Assembly (NCBI GenBank): GCA_036505215.1
Contig: DASXTW010000202.1
Coordinates: 1-20,467, forward strand
From: DASXTW01 sp036505215
GTDB taxonomy: Bacteria; Actinomycetota; UBA4738
DNA length: 20,467 nucleotides
Direction: 5' to 3'
Shown: one piece after another, positions 20,254-20,467 of the stretch
Layout of the letters: each line of letters starts with the position of its first letter
Position numbering within the stretch: the first letter of the stretch is position 1
Position numbers and translations under genes: made by a program
The notes under the pieces: generated by a model
What the model saw: only the letters and a program-made list of their open reading frames with translations
Database searches by the model: none
Told to the model about the DNA's origin: nothing

Positions 20254-20467
20254 GTGACGGAGCAAACATCGCGGGAGAGCGAGCCCGTCCGGACCGCCGA
20301 GGTCATCGCCGCTGCGTGCCTGGCCACAGACCTGGGCATGGGGTTTCCGTTCGAGCATGGCCTGCACGGCACGCTGATGGCCATGAGGCTCGCCGACCTG
20401 CTCGACGTCGATCGCGAGACCGAGTCGCAGACCTACTACGCCTCCCTCCTGATGTACTCGGGATGCA
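20254..20467 (+). CDS. HD-domain (HD-GYP/LuxR-type) regulator, partial at the window edge
   Basis: Only the first 71 codons are visible. The sequence VRTAEVIAAACLATDLGMGF followed by PFEHGLHGTLMAMRLADLL and then YYASLLMYSGC matches the N-terminal part of HD-domain proteins that often carry a C-terminal LuxR helix-turn-helix; the EH and the stretch before GC belong to the HD-GYP-like fold. What lies after the edge is unknown, so the output domain cannot be named. GTG 20254 is chosen from the domain start and the -10 box seven bases upstream. Confidence 0.75.
   Translation, partial: MTEQTSRESEPVRTAEVIAAACLATDLGMGFPFEHGLHGTLMAMRLADLLDVDRETESQTYYASLLMYSGC

Overview
The window is GC-rich, gene-dense chromosomal DNA, most likely from a deep-branching Actinomycetota or a similar high-GC lineage. 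The evidence is strong third-position GC, many GTG starts, candidate leaderless promoters, an ECF42-type sigma factor paired with a DGPF protein, and small families (DUF6326, PaaI-like thioesterase, VOC) common in soil actinobacteria. This placement is inference; there is no rRNA or other marker to fix it.

Left part (1-9202, all leftward): a compact operon encodes chorismate mutase (aroH), DAHP synthase (aroF), a 28-codon ORF, EPSP synthase (aroA), shikimate dehydrogenase (aroE), chorismate synthase (aroC), a shikimate kinase/dehydroquinate synthase fusion (aroKB) and type II dehydroquinase (aroQ). Together these cover all seven shikimate steps to chorismate plus the first step towards prephenate. 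Every junction from aroH to aroQ overlaps by 1 or 4 bases. After 71 bases come the two P-protein subunits of the glycine cleavage system (gcvPA, gcvPB; gcvPB runs off the left edge).

Middle part (9356-13527, leftward): a U32-family Fe-S protein with a clear promoter, a SatP/YaaH-type acetate transporter, a MarR-family gene relic, and isocitrate dehydrogenase kinase/phosphatase (aceK). SatP and AceK fit acetate use through the glyoxylate bypass.

Right-middle part (13528-16891): a decayed transposase, a long hairpin, rightward coaE with a candidate leaderless promoter, a gene-free stretch with tandem repeats and a tRNA-like relic, then a DGPF/YCII protein and an ECF42 sigma factor behind a TGTCGA-N17-CGAC promoter that fits autoregulation by the sigma factor.

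Right part (16892-20467): an accessory patch. Two 46-base copies of the 3' half of a tRNA-Val-like gene lie in the same orientation about 2.7 kb apart. Between them are a five-unit 10-base-period repeat and four direct copies of a 29-base repeat containing a GGGAATGTCCC dyad. Each copy heads a short unrelated gene or gene relic: thioesterase, broken DUF7674-like gene, DUF6326 membrane protein, truncated VOC gene. A leftward VOC gene follows. No recombinase is visible. The layout resembles a scarred integration hot spot or a small cassette-like array and is the most unusual structure in the window. The right edge cuts an HD-domain regulator gene.
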